The position numbers and the translations under genes were made by a program. Below, in pieces: positions 25,781-33,605 of a stretch of DNA of 64,000 bases; position 1 is the stretch's first letter, and each line of letters starts with the position of its first letter. The notes beneath the pieces are model-generated. The model ran no database searches, had not been told where the DNA came from, and saw nothing but the letters and a program-made list of their open reading frames with translations. The stretch comes from Adlercreutzia equolifaciens DSM 19450. Its GTDB lineage: Bacteria > Actinomycetota > Coriobacteriia > Coriobacteriales > Eggerthellaceae. The stretch is from contig NC_022567.1 of NCBI RefSeq assembly GCF_000478885.1, forward strand, positions 1,984,001 to 2,048,000. Reading direction: 5' to 3'.

Positions 25781-26731
25781 CTAAAGCTTCAAATTGAGGT
25801 CCATGGAAATGAGCTTGTCCTTCACTTCCTCGATGGACTTCGCACCAAAGTTCCGAATGTTGAGCAGGTCGTTCTCGGAGAACTCGACGAGCTGGCGCAC
25901 GGAATGGATGCCCGCGCGCTTCAGGCAGTTGTAGGAGCGGACGGAAAGGTCCAGATCCTCGATCTGCTTGTCAAGCTCGGCGTTGGACTCCTGACCCTCC
26001 GGCGCGAAGATGGAGGGAGCCTCGCCCTCTTCCTCCTCGCCGGTGGAAGCCAAAGCCAAAAACGCGCCCATGTACTGGTTGATGATGTTGGCCGCGCGGC
26101 ACACTGCCTCCGTGGGGGCAAGCGAGCCGTCGGTCTCAACTTCCAGAACCAGCTTGTCGTAGTCGGTGCGCTGGCCCACGCGGGTGTCCGTCACGTTCAT
26201 CGTGCAACGGCGCACCGGCGAGAACAGCGAGTCCACATGGATGATGCCGATGGGATCCTCCGTGCGCTTGTTACGCTCGGCGGACACGTATCCGCGACCG
26301 ACACCGATGCGGATGGTCATGTCCAGCTGGCCGCCGTCGGCAACCGTGGCGATGACGTGATCGGGGTTCACCAGGTTGAACTGGCCCGGCACCTCCAGAT
26401 CGGCGCCGGTCACCGTGCAGGGGCCCTCGGCGAACACGTGCGCGGTCGCCTCGTCGGCCTCGTCGGACACCTGGGAGAACACCAGGCCCTTCACGTTCAG
26501 CACGATGTCGGCGATGTCCTCGATGACGCCTTCCGCGGTAGTGAACTCGTGCTGGACGCCCTCGATCTGGATGGCGGTGGCCTTAGCCCCGTCCAGCGAG
26601 GAGAGCAGCACGCGACGCATGGAGTTGCCCAGCGTGTTGCCATAGCCGCGCTCGAGCGGCTCGACGATGTAGCGGGCAACGGTGTCGTTGACTTCCTCCG
26701 TGGTAACGGTAGGCCTCATGAACTCTGTCAT
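25781..26731 (-). CDS. rpoA: RNA polymerase alpha subunit
   Basis: A 316-residue alpha subunit. The N-terminal domain (dimerisation; GYGNTLGNSMRRVLLSSL) assembles the polymerase. The C-terminal domain (SVRSYNCLKRAGIHSVRQLVEFSENDLLNIRNFG) contacts DNA upstream elements and activators. Between them is an acidic linker that includes GEEEEGEAPS. It is near normal length. It lies between rpsD and rplQ in the conserved alpha-operon order. Confidence 0.98.
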   Translation of the reverse strand: MTEFMRPTVTTEEVNDTVARYIVEPLERGYGNTLGNSMRRVLLSSLDGAKATAIQIEGVQHEFTTAEGVIEDIADIVLNVKGLVFSQVSDEADEATAHVFAEGPCTVTGADLEVPGQFNLVNPDHVIATVADGGQLDMTIRIGVGRGYVSAERNKRTEDPIGIIHVDSLFSPVRRCTMNVTDTRVGQRTDYDKLVLEVETDGSLAPTEAVCRAANIINQYMGAFLALASTGEEEEGEAPSIFAPEGQESNAELDKQIEDLDLSVRSYNCLKRAGIHSVRQLVEFSENDLLNIRNFGAKSIEEVKDKLISMDLNLKL

Positions 26732-26760
26732 GTATGGGTAGCCTCCTAAAAAAGTCGCGA

Positions 26761-27357
26761 TTATTTCGAGTACAGTTCGACGATGAGCTGCTCGTTGATG
26801 TCCAGATCAATCTGGTCGCGCGTCGGGAGGGACAGCACGCTGCCCTGCAGCTTCTCGATGTCGATCTCCAGCCATGCCGGGACCTGAACGCGCTCGTTGG
26901 AAACCAGAGCGCTCTTCACCACGAGAAGCTCCTTGGCCTTGGGGGCCACCGAGACGAGCTCGCCGGGACGCACGCGGAAGGACGGGATGTCCACGCGGCG
27001 GCCGTTCACGCAGATGTGGCCGTGAGTCACCATCTGGCGGGCTTCCTTGCGGGTGCGGGCGAAGCCCAGACGGAAGACCACGTTGTCGAGACGGGTCTCC
27101 AGGATGGTCATCAGGTTCTCACCGGTCTGACCCTCCATGGACTTGGCGCGCTTGAAGTACCCACGGAACTGCTTCTCGAGCACGCCGTAGATGAACTTGG
27201 CCTTCTGCTTCTCGCGCAGCTGCATAGCGTACTCGCTCTCCTTGCGGCGACGCTTGGGCTGGCGGATGGATTCCTTCTTGCTGGAGTAACCGAGCACCAC
27301 AGGATCGATGCCCAGCTGACGGCAGCGCTTGAGAACCGGAGTTCTGTTGATTGCCAT
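26761..27357 (-). CDS. rpsD: 30S ribosomal protein S4
   Basis: A 198-residue S4 of the zinc-free type (no N-terminal cysteine cluster). The S4 RNA-binding domain spans ~residues 90-150 (LETRLDNVVFRLGFARTRKEAR, then HGHICVNGRRVDIPSFRVRPGE). S4 starts 30S assembly by binding the 5' domain of 16S rRNA and in many bacteria represses its own operon. It has the conserved position between rpsK and rpoA. Confidence 0.98.
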   Translation of the reverse strand: MAINRTPVLKRCRQLGIDPVVLGYSSKKESIRQPKRRRKESEYAMQLREKQKAKFIYGVLEKQFRGYFKRAKSMEGQTGENLMTILETRLDNVVFRLGFARTRKEARQMVTHGHICVNGRRVDIPSFRVRPGELVSVAPKAKELLVVKSALVSNERVQVPAWLEIDIEKLQGSVLSLPTRDQIDLDINEQLIVELYSK

Positions 27358-27375
27358 AATGTACGATCCTTTCAG

Positions 27376-27774
27376 TTACACGCGGCGACGCTTCTTGGGG
27401 CGGCAGCCGTTGTGCGGAATGGGGGTGCAGTCCTGGATGCTGGCCACTTCGAGGCCGGCAGCCTGCAGGGAGCGGATGGCGGTCTCGCGACCGGAACCCG
27501 GGCCCTTCACGTAGACGGCAACCTTCTTCAGCCCGTGCTCCATGGCCGTCTTCGCGGCGGCCTCGGCGGCCATTTGCGCGGCGAACGGCGTGGACTTGCG
27601 AGAGCCCTTGAAGCCCACGGTGCCCGCGGACTGCCAGGAGATCACGTTGCCCTGGGGATCGGTGATGGAGACAATGGTGTTGTTGAACGTAGACTTGATG
27701 TGAGCGGCGCCCACGGCAATGTTCTTACGCTCAGAGCGCTTGATGCGCGTAGTACGTACTTGCTTCTTAGCCAC
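27376..27774 (-). CDS. rpsK: 30S ribosomal protein S11
   Basis: A 132-residue S11, standard length. Family motifs: AHIKSTFNNTIVSITD, SAGTVGFKGSRKSTPFAAQ and the C-terminal DCTPIPHNGCRPKKRRRV. S11 forms part of the 30S platform at the mRNA exit. It is in the expected order in the alpha operon. Confidence 0.98.
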   Translation of the reverse strand: MAKKQVRTTRIKRSERKNIAVGAAHIKSTFNNTIVSITDPQGNVISWQSAGTVGFKGSRKSTPFAAQMAAEAAAKTAMEHGLKKVAVYVKGPGSGRETAIRSLQAAGLEVASIQDCTPIPHNGCRPKKRRRV

Positions 27775-27789
27775 GGTTTGCTTACCTCA

Positions 27790-28158
27790 CTACTTCTTCT
27801 TGCCGCCGATTTGCTTGCGCGGACCCTTGCGGGTACGGGCATTCGTGTGCGTGCGCTGGCCGCGAACGGGCAGGCCGCGACGATGACGCAGACCGCGATA
27901 GCAGCCGATCTCCATCAGGCGCTTCACGTTCTGAGAAACCTCGCGATGCAGGTCGCCTTCGACCTTGAGGTTCTGCTGGATGTAGTCGCGCAGCTTCGCG
28001 AGGTCTTCCTCGGAAAGGTCCTTCACGCGAATGTCGGGATCGACGCCGGTAGCGGCGATGATCTCTTTGGCCGTAGTGAGGCCAATGCCGTAAATGTAGG
28101 TCAAGGCGATCTCAATGCGCTTATTGCGGGGAAGATCGACACCAACGAGACGTGCCAT
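27790..28158 (-). CDS. rpsM: 30S ribosomal protein S13
   Basis: A 122-residue S13. It begins MARLVGVDLPRNKRIEIALT and ends with the basic tail GQRTHTNARTRKGPRKQ, which reaches toward the P-site tRNA. The HRRGLPVRGQRT segment is the family signature. It lies 22 bases after rpmJ in the operon. Confidence 0.98.
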   Translation of the reverse strand: MARLVGVDLPRNKRIEIALTYIYGIGLTTAKEIIAATGVDPDIRVKDLSEEDLAKLRDYIQQNLKVEGDLHREVSQNVKRLMEIGCYRGLRHRRGLPVRGQRTHTNARTRKGPRKQIGGKKK

Positions 28159-28180
28159 GTTTGTTCAGAGTCCTTTCTTC

Positions 28181-28294
28181 CTAGCCCTGACGCTGCTTAT
28201 GGCGCGGATTCTCGCAGATGACGAGGATCTTGCCATGGCGTCGGATGATCTTGCACTTGTCGCACATCTTCTTGACCGAGGGACGTACCTTCAT
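28181..28294 (-). CDS. rpmJ: 50S ribosomal protein L36
   Basis: A 37-residue L36 that is easy to miss by length. It begins MKVRPSVKKMCDKC and ends ENPRHKQRQG. The zinc ligands are Cys11, Cys14, Cys27 and His32, so this is the zinc-binding (C+) form. The ATG is at 28294 with AAAGGAAACGAC upstream. It lies between infA and rpsM as in other alpha operons. Confidence 0.97.
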   Translation of the reverse strand: MKVRPSVKKMCDKCKIIRRHGKILVICENPRHKQRQG

Positions 28295-28371
28295 GTCGTT
28301 TCCTTTCGGTATGCGGATCGTTCTATACGTGCACGCCCAGCCGCTGGCGAGTGTTTTCTCAGCTGTGACCG

Positions 28372-28398
28372 CGCGCGAAGGATCCGGGTCTTCGCGCG
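28372..28398 (-). promoter_or_regulatory. Hairpin between infA and rpmJ
   Basis: CGCGCGAAG/CTTCGCGCG with a 9-base loop in the 131-bp spacer after infA. There is no T-run, so it may be a processing or attenuation hairpin that lowers expression of the downstream genes relative to infA. Confidence 0.5.
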
Positions 28399-28425
28399 GG
28401 GGCGCCCTACCGGGCCGGAGGGGGA

Positions 28426-28644
28426 TTACTTGAAGCGGTAGGTGATGCGGCCGCGGTTCAAGTCGTACACCGACAGCTCCACGGTCACGCGGTCGCCGGG
28501 CAGGATCTTGATGTAGTGCATGCGCATCTTGCCGGAAATGTGGGCGAGGATGGTGTGGCCATTCTCGAGTTCCACCTTGAACATCGCGTTGGGCAGGGCT
28601 TCGAGCACCGTGCCCTCGAGTTCGATTACATCTTCCTTAGCCAA
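28426..28644 (-). CDS. infA: Translation initiation factor IF-1
   Basis: A 72-residue S1-fold protein that binds the ribosomal A site during initiation. The sequence AKEDVIELEGTVLEALPNAMFKV is the family N-terminus, and it ends RGRITYRFK. The start is a TTG at 28644: GGAGGAG stands 7 bases upstream, the next residues are A-K-E-D as in other IF-1 proteins, and the in-frame ATG at 28746 would add 34 foreign residues. It leads the alpha operon here, with its own promoter; no secY, adk or map lies upstream in this window. Confidence 0.96.
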   Translation of the reverse strand: MAKEDVIELEGTVLEALPNAMFKVELENGHTILAHISGKMRMHYIKILPGDRVTVELSVYDLNRGRITYRFK

Positions 28645-28686
28645 AAGTTGCTCCTCCAAAACGGACTGATAAAGCAGCAACGCAAG

Positions 28687-28692
28687 ATAGTA
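28687..28692 (-). promoter_or_regulatory. Probable -10 box of the infA (alpha) operon
   Basis: TACTAT on the minus strand, about 42 bases before the infA start. The best -35 candidate at 17 bp (TTCAAA) is weak. Confidence 0.5.
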
Positions 28693-28995
28693 CCAAAAAG
28701 GCAAGAGGATTTGAAGAAAAAATCGCACAAGGGCGTAAAAAACCAAAAAGCGGATTTGGCTTTGGAAATGACCTGCTTGTCAGGCCTGCGGTCGAGCCGC
28801 GCAGCTCTCAGTGATCAACCGGAGCCGCCAGGTATTATTTGCGCTGCCTAAGCGCTGCCGCCTTGTCGGCAAGAGGGCATGATAGCACAGGGTTAGCAGA
28901 GGCGCAAGGGCGCACACCGATGCGGACGACGGCATACGGGAGCCCAGCGCACCGCCGAGAAGGCGCAGCCAACTCTCCCGGCGCCCAAAGGCACA

Positions 28996-29052
28996 CAAAC
29001 CCCCGCGTTTTGGCTACCATCGTGGACGATCAAGCCAAAACGCGGGGGTTTG
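28996..29052. repeat. Compact 20-bp-arm inverted repeat after gshA
   Basis: Perfect arms 28996-29015 (CAAACCCCCGCGTTTTGGCT) and 29033-29052 flank a 17-base loop that itself contains ATCGT/ACGAT. It lies 92 bases past the gshA stop and may terminate gshA. The rest of the 500-bp gap between gshA and infA holds the infA promoter and no gene that I can see. Confidence 0.85.
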
Positions 29053-29144
29053 CGAGGGGTAAAGCCGCATTCAATCAAGCTGCTGCATAGAGCAGCACCT
29101 CGTCCCGTTGCACGCGCTTTCGGAAAGTGGAGCCGCAAAGCCCG

Positions 29145-30440
29145 CTACTCCTCCAAATACTCCCGCTGGCGCTGGCGGGCGAGCTGCAGGCCGCGGGCTA
29201 CGAAGCCCTGGCCGTACTGCTCGCGGATCTTCCACGCGTAGCGGCACTCGGGCTCCTCGAACTTGCGGCGCTGGAAGGCGAGGCAGTCGTGCACCGACTC
29301 GCCGAAATCGGCGTAGAACTCCTCCATGGCGGCAATGATGCGCTTGGCCGCCTTCACCACGGAGTGCGCGGAGCCGTCGGGCATGACGATCTTCACGGTC
29401 TTCAGGTCGTAGTGGGCGGCGTTCTTGAAGTTCTGCACGGCCTGCACCTGGTCCTTCACCGTGAGGTCCGCCGGAGGAAGCGAGGCGGCCCACACCAGGA
29501 ACAGCTGGCTGAACAGCACGTCGCGCTCGTCGATGCCGGCACGCACGAGCGGGTTCAAGTCCACCATGCGCAGCTCGATGTGGCTGATTCCCTCACGCAG
29601 GCCGTCTAAGCTGTAGGGGCCGAAGTTCTTCAGGCGGATGGGATAGTACAGCTCGGAGGGATAGCGGATCATGCCGCTGTCGATGTAGCTCTGAATGGAA
29701 TCCGCATAGGCCTTCGCGCTCGTGTAGTCCAAGATGGGGGCGAAGAAGTTCCAGTAGCCGAGCTCCGAGCAGCGCACCGTAGCGAGCCCCTGAAACAAAT
29801 CGCCGCCGATCTTGCCCTTCTCCACGAAGGAGGAGTCCATGACGGGACTGGCAGCCATGACCGCCGTGAGGATCCAGCTGTACGCCACGCAGTTCTCGGC
29901 CAGACGCACGTAGAACTGGTCGCGATAGGCCTCGAAGGTGGCGGGGGCGTCGGGGCTCTCCGTGCGGGCGACCTCGTAGTCGGCGCGCAGCAGCGCCTCG
30001 CCGAAGGAGTAGTTAAGATGAATGCCGGAAAAGGCCATCTTGTAGCGGCCGTAGCGGTCGGAGAGGTACTCGCGGTACTCCGTCTTGCTGGCGTCGTCGC
30101 CGAAGTACTGGGCGATGGGGATGTCCTTCTCGTTCAAGATGTAGGGCGGGTTCGAGAAGGGCCATAGAAGCTCGCGCTCCGGCAAGTTCGCGATGGCCCG
30201 CTGCACGAGGCCGTTGTAGTGCTCCAGCGATTGGATGGCCTCGGCCGGCGTGGCGCATACCGGCGTGTTCACCTCCACCTGGTTCTCGGAGAAGTCGCGC
30301 ACGATGTGCACGTCGTCGGCGAAGTCGGCCGGCGTGTGAGCGAGAAAACCGCCGCCGTCGATGCGCAGGGATTCCTTTTCCAGGCCGAAACCGCCCTCCA
30401 GCAGGTGGGCGCGAACTGATTCGTCGTGGGCGTGCAGCAT
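29145..30440 (-). CDS. gshA: Glutamate-cysteine ligase
   Basis: A 431-residue glutamate-cysteine ligase of the type related to the N-terminal half of the fused GshF enzymes. Markers are FGLEKESLRIDGGGFLAHTP near residue 20, DFSENQVEVNTP, LLWPFSNPP, and SGIHLNYSFG in the ATP/substrate region. It makes gamma-glutamylcysteine. No glutathione synthetase domain or gene is present in the window, so the cell may stop at gamma-glutamylcysteine or use a synthetase elsewhere. Presence in an actinobacterium, where mycothiol is the usual thiol, is notable. The ATG at 30440 follows GGGAGG; the longer open frame to 30692 runs through repeat sequence. Confidence 0.88.
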   Translation of the reverse strand: MLHAHDESVRAHLLEGGFGLEKESLRIDGGGFLAHTPADFADDVHIVRDFSENQVEVNTPVCATPAEAIQSLEHYNGLVQRAIANLPERELLWPFSNPPYILNEKDIPIAQYFGDDASKTEYREYLSDRYGRYKMAFSGIHLNYSFGEALLRADYEVARTESPDAPATFEAYRDQFYVRLAENCVAYSWILTAVMAASPVMDSSFVEKGKIGGDLFQGLATVRCSELGYWNFFAPILDYTSAKAYADSIQSYIDSGMIRYPSELYYPIRLKNFGPYSLDGLREGISHIELRMVDLNPLVRAGIDERDVLFSQLFLVWAASLPPADLTVKDQVQAVQNFKNAAHYDLKTVKIVMPDGSAHSVVKAAKRIIAAMEEFYADFGESVHDCLAFQRRKFEEPECRYAWKIREQYGQGFVARGLQLARQRQREYLEE

Positions 30441-30680
30441 AGTTGCCTCCCGAAATGCGTCGGGCGTCGGCGCGACGCCCTGAAGCGGCGGCCATGCGGC
30501 CCCGCCATCCCTGATGTTCGCGGTTAAGTTTACCAGTTGCGACTTGCGCGTCGCGAAACAACATGGCATCGCTACTATTCTGCAACCCTGCAACCCTGCA
30601 TCCCGGCACTGTGTCGCACCGACGCGTCGACGCCCCGGCACACCGGCACGTCGACGCTCTGGGCTTCCGATGCCTCCAAT

Positions 30681-30813
30681 TGTGCAAAACACAGTAGTTC
30701 TCGTAGTGCGGAACGCACGTTCTTCAAGAATGAAGACACGTTTTCCCAGGTCATACTTTTCACAAACCCCTCATCCAACACCTCCAATTACGAGATCTGC
30801 CGTGTTTTGCACA
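30681..30813. repeat. Large inverted repeat upstream of gshA
   Basis: Arms 30681-30705 (TGTGCAAAACACAGTAGTTC, then TCGTA) and 30789-30813 match over 25 bp with three differences. A 9-bp direct repeat CCTCCAATT stands at 30673-30681 and 30781-30789. Between the arms is a small hairpin GTGCGGAACGCAC. The 454-bp gap from gshA to tRNA-Lys contains this element and the tRNA promoter, and no gene. Confidence 0.85.
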
Positions 30814-30845
30814 AAAACGGGGATGCCCCGTGGGCCGATTGCTCA

Positions 30846-30874
30846 TTGACCGGAATCGCACGGAGCGGTAGACT
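30846..30874 (+). promoter_or_regulatory. tRNA operon promoter
   Basis: TTGACC (-35) and TAGACT (-10) are separated by exactly 17 bases and stand about 20 bases before tRNA-Lys. This is the clearest sigma-70-type promoter in the window. Confidence 0.82.
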
Positions 30875-30894
30875 ATGCGATTGCGTAAAGAAGT

Positions 30895-30970
30895 GGGCCT
30901 TTAGCTCAGTCGGTAGAGCAGGGGACTTTTAATCCCAAGGTCGCGGGTTCGATCCCCGCAGGGCCCACCA
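30895..30970 (+). tRNA. tRNA-Lys (TTT anticodon)
   Basis: A complete 76-base cloverleaf with encoded CCA. The acceptor stem GGGCCTT pairs with AGGGCCC, the D arm is GCTC/GAGC, the anticodon loop CTTTTAA gives anticodon TTT at 30928-30930, and the T arm is GCGGGTTCGATCCCCGC. Confidence 0.98.
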
Positions 30971-30990
30971 CTTCTCGTTCGATACGGCAC

Positions 30991-31064
30991 TGGGGTATCG
31001 TCCAACGGCAGGACTCTGGTTTTTGGTACCAGCTACCTAGGTTCGAATCCTAGTACCCCAGCCA
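30991..31064 (+). tRNA. tRNA-Gln (TTG anticodon)
   Basis: A complete 74-base cloverleaf with encoded CCA. The acceptor TGGGGTA pairs with TACCCCA, the anticodon stem is CTGGT/ACCAG with loop TTTTGGT (anticodon TTG at 31023-31025), and the T arm is CTAGGTTCGAATCCTAG. It is 20 bases after tRNA-Lys in the same transcript. Confidence 0.98.
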
Positions 31065-31078
31065 TTTTTCGCACAAGC

Positions 31079-31103
31079 AAGCCGCTCTTCGGAGCGGCTT
31101 TTT
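31079..31103 (+). terminator. Intrinsic terminator of the tRNA operon
   Basis: AAGCCGCTC/GAGCGGCTT around a TTCG tetraloop, followed by a T-run. Confidence 0.92.
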
Positions 31104-31170
31104 CATTGGGCATCTGCATCATGAGGCAAAACGCAGCTTCGGTGCACATGCCCCCGCGTTTTCATTTCAT

Positions 31171-31317
31171 GGCGCGATTTCCCGATTTTCACCCTTTTCT
31201 GCGCGGTTTGGAACAAGCCGTCGGTTGCGCGGGATTCTGATCTGCGGTTTCCTTAAACGCACGTTCTCGGGCCCAGGCTATGAAACTCCGAAGTGGTGGA
31301 AATCAGGAAATCGCGCC
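31171..31317. repeat. Large inverted repeat after the LuxR gene
   Basis: Arms 31171-31193 (GGCGCGATTTCCCGATTTTC, then ACC) and 31295-31317 match over 23 bp with two differences, 101 bp apart. The element fills the space between the tRNA terminator and the LuxR stop codon at 31335. CCCCCGCGTTTT just before the left arm also occurs in the repeat at 28996-29052. Confidence 0.85.
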
Positions 31318-31334
31318 GCAAAATGCTGAACCTG

Positions 31335-32804
31335 CTACTCAACCGATTCTAAAAGCTCGGCGGCCTCGGCCTTCGAATGGACGCCCAGCTTACCGTAGGC
31401 ATGGCGCAAATGAGTCTTCACCGTGTTGGCCGAAAGGTACAGCTCCTGTTCTATCTGAGAGCGCGTCTTGCCCTGCAGGGCCAGCGTCAAGAGTTCGCTC
31501 TCTCGCGCTGTCAGGCCATAGCGCTCAGCCAAGGCCTCGCAGCGGGCCAGAAACACTTCCTGGGGCCCCGGCTCATGCACGTTGGTGGCGATGCCCACCC
31601 CTTGAGCGCCCCAATCGGCGTTCACCGAGGCCTCGCTCTTCCAAATGACCACGCACACCAGCACAAGCACCAAACCCACCAGGGCGACGATAACGCGCAT
31701 AGACAGGCTATCGAGAACGCCCGACCCGCGAACAGCGCGCATGAGCAGCAGCCCTAGCAGAAGTGGCAGCTCCGTCGCAATGCGAGTGACGGCAAACAGG
31801 CGCAGGCTCGGCACCTCGAAGCGCCGGACGATACCGACAACGACGAGCAACACAAAGAAGGTGAAGAAAACGAAAGCGAACTTCGCCGTGAAGGAAACAG
31901 CGCCTCCGAGCGAGCCACGGGCAAACGGCACGAGCACAAGCGAGAAAACCGCGAGGCCCAGGGCGGCCAAAGCCAGCGTTCGGGCGTCAAGCTTATCGCG
32001 GTGCAGCCACGCCAACCCAAGCACCACTGTTCCAAAGACCCCCGTGGCAAGCACCCGATGGATAGATCCCATGTAATCAGCATTGTCCATGAACAGGCCA
32101 GAAGCGCCCATGATGAAGCTGCCGATGGCCATGATGGCCAGCAACTTCCACGGCATGGGGTAGCGCTGAGAAAGGTCGGCAGGACGCTCCAACGGAAGTA
32201 CCCGGAGCGAAAGAGCCGCCGCAATCATAGAGACCAGCGGGAGCAGCGCTGTGGCGATCACCGCGAAAGGCGGCTTCAAGACCGCCACCAAGCCCGACAT
32301 AGCTAAAGCCGTAATGCAGGAAAGGGCCCCGTCGACGATAGCCTGGGTCATGCCCATGGAGCAGTACACCTGTCCCCACAGGCAGAACAGCACCGCTCCC
32401 CCAATGGCCGTCGGAACGGAGAACGCGAATATGAGGTTATAGTGCAGTCCTGCGGGCATGGCGACAAGACCGATGAACGCCGTTCCCGCAGCGCACAGCG
32501 CGGCAAGCGCGAAGCAGGTCGACGGATGTCGCGAGAGCACTCCAATACGGCGAGCGAGCAGAGCCAGCATGACAAAAGTGCCGATATCCCCGACACGCAT
32601 ACCCATGTCGAAAGCCGTACGGGCATCCAGATCGCAGCCAGGGCCGGGAAAGATAAGGGAGATGTGGGTGCAGCTCAGCCATGCAATAAACAGGCCCATG
32701 CCCAGGAAACGCACAGGGAAGACGCGAGCCGACGAGGTCTCCTGCTCGAAGTCGTAGGCGACCTCTTGGGCGCCCATCGCCGTCCTTTGCTGCGTCCCAC
32801 TCAT
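31335..32804 (-). CDS. Membrane-bound LuxR-family transcriptional regulator
   Basis: A 489-residue regulator. Residues ~30-400 form about twelve hydrophobic helices in an MFS-like arrangement. The last ~65 residues are a LuxR/GerE helix-turn-helix (LTARESELLTLALQGKTRSQIEQELY, then LSANTVKTHLRHAYGKLGVHSK). This architecture is common in Eggerthellaceae beside reductase genes, where it is thought to sense a small molecule at the membrane. It follows the cytochrome/FAD reductase pair on the same strand but behind a terminator, with its own -10-like TATACT at 32842-32837. The start at 32804 follows GGAAGGGAG. The ligand is unknown. Confidence 0.88.
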   Translation of the reverse strand: MSGTQQRTAMGAQEVAYDFEQETSSARVFPVRFLGMGLFIAWLSCTHISLIFPGPGCDLDARTAFDMGMRVGDIGTFVMLALLARRIGVLSRHPSTCFALAALCAAGTAFIGLVAMPAGLHYNLIFAFSVPTAIGGAVLFCLWGQVYCSMGMTQAIVDGALSCITALAMSGLVAVLKPPFAVIATALLPLVSMIAAALSLRVLPLERPADLSQRYPMPWKLLAIMAIGSFIMGASGLFMDNADYMGSIHRVLATGVFGTVVLGLAWLHRDKLDARTLALAALGLAVFSLVLVPFARGSLGGAVSFTAKFAFVFFTFFVLLVVVGIVRRFEVPSLRLFAVTRIATELPLLLGLLLMRAVRGSGVLDSLSMRVIVALVGLVLVLVCVVIWKSEASVNADWGAQGVGIATNVHEPGPQEVFLARCEALAERYGLTARESELLTLALQGKTRSQIEQELYLSANTVKTHLRHAYGKLGVHSKAEAAELLESVE

Positions 32805-32890
32805 GAAGCTCCCTTCCTTTCCCCCTCTTATCGGGCAGTATACCAACCCCCTACCGCAATTGCCATTGCCCCCTTTTCGAAAATGGTCCG

Positions 32891-33015
32891 GAAATACCAG
32901 TTGGGACCGCTTTGGCGCGGCCGGCACGGAAAAACGGCTCCAAAAGGGCTAAAAATGCCAGTTGGGGGCCGGTTTGGCAATCTGCCGCCGCCAAAGCGGC
33001 CCCCAACTGGCATTT
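32891..33015. repeat. Three-copy repeat between LuxR gene and cytochrome gene
   Basis: Copy one 32891-32918 (GAAATACCAGTTGGGACCGC...), copy two 32952-32980 (AAAATGCCAGTTGGGGGCCG...) and an inverted copy three 32990-33015. Copies two and three pair over ~26 bp with about two mismatches and a short loop. It lies in the promoter region of the LuxR gene. The direct-direct-inverted layout is the same as at 11886-12014, with unrelated sequence. Confidence 0.88.
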
Positions 33016-33032
33016 CCAAGCGATTTCGCGAA

Positions 33033-33060
33033 AACGGGCGGCCGCAATGGACCGCCCGTT
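33033..33060 (-). terminator. Intrinsic terminator after the cytochrome gene
   Basis: AACGGGCGG/CCGCCCGTT with a 10-base loop, followed on the minus strand by TTTTCG, 30 bases past the cytochrome stop codon. Confidence 0.8.
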
Positions 33061-33089
33061 GACGCATGAGCATTTCGAAATCGAAGCTC

Positions 33090-33602
33090 CTAACCGACCA
33101 TCTCCTGGCCGCCGTTGGGATGGCACTCGCCGCAGATGTCGACCTGCTCGGCATGACCTTTGTGGCACTCGTTGCAGTCTTCAATGGTGCCATGGATGGA
33201 ATCGTGGGGGTTGTAGTCACCCAGATCCGCCGTGCGCTCAGCCAGCTTCTCCCACGAGACATGGCACTCGGAGCTCAGGCAGGTGGCCGTGTCGTTGTAG
33301 AAGGTGCTCGCGCAATCGGGCTCACCGTCCTGGCCGGCAGCAGCCAGCTGGGCGCCCAAGTCGCCCTTGTGGCACGACTCGCAATCCTGGCCGAGGGCTG
33401 TGTGATAAGCGGCCAGACCCGCACCACCTGCAGCATTGTCGGCATGCACGGTATACGTAGCAGCCAGATCGCCCGCACCCGTATCAGCCAATTCCATATC
33501 CGACGCGCCACCTGACGGCGTGCATCCGGCGGCAAAGCATAGGCTGAACGCGGCGGCGACGCCTGCAGCGACCAAAGTCTTCAAACGCAGTGATTTTCTC
33601 AT
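33090..33602 (-). CDS. Exported tetrahaem c-type cytochrome, lipoprotein
   Basis: A 170-residue secreted protein with a signal peptide and a lipobox FAAGC (Cys27). Four haem c sites can be counted: CESCH (74-78), CLSSECH (108-114), CNECH (143-147) and CGECH (157-161). The second has four residues between the cysteines instead of two, an unusual CX4CH site. Extra histidines (H67, H133, H137, H150) could be distal haem ligands. It ends 3 bases before the FAD reductase stop region begins in operon order, being the downstream partner. It probably passes electrons from the quinone pool to that reductase, as in Cgr1/Cgr2-type pairs. Confidence 0.9.
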   Translation of the reverse strand: MRKSLRLKTLVAAGVAAAFSLCFAAGCTPSGGASDMELADTGAGDLAATYTVHADNAAGGAGLAAYHTALGQDCESCHKGDLGAQLAAAGQDGEPDCASTFYNDTATCLSSECHVSWEKLAERTADLGDYNPHDSIHGTIEDCNECHKGHAEQVDICGECHPNGGQEMVG

Positions 33603-33605
33603 TGC

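Noticed and set aside
28996..29052. Attachment site for an integrated element
   Set aside because: It is a perfect inverted repeat rather than a direct repeat, it is not at a tRNA end, and no integrase is nearby.
30441..30692. An N-terminal extension of glutamate-cysteine ligase
   Set aside because: The frame is open, but it covers the inverted repeat and gives no family match; the ATG at 30440 follows GGGAGG.
30895..31064. Genomic island next to the tRNA genes
   Set aside because: No repeat of either tRNA 3' end, no integrase, and both flanks are housekeeping or respiratory genes of the same base composition by eye.
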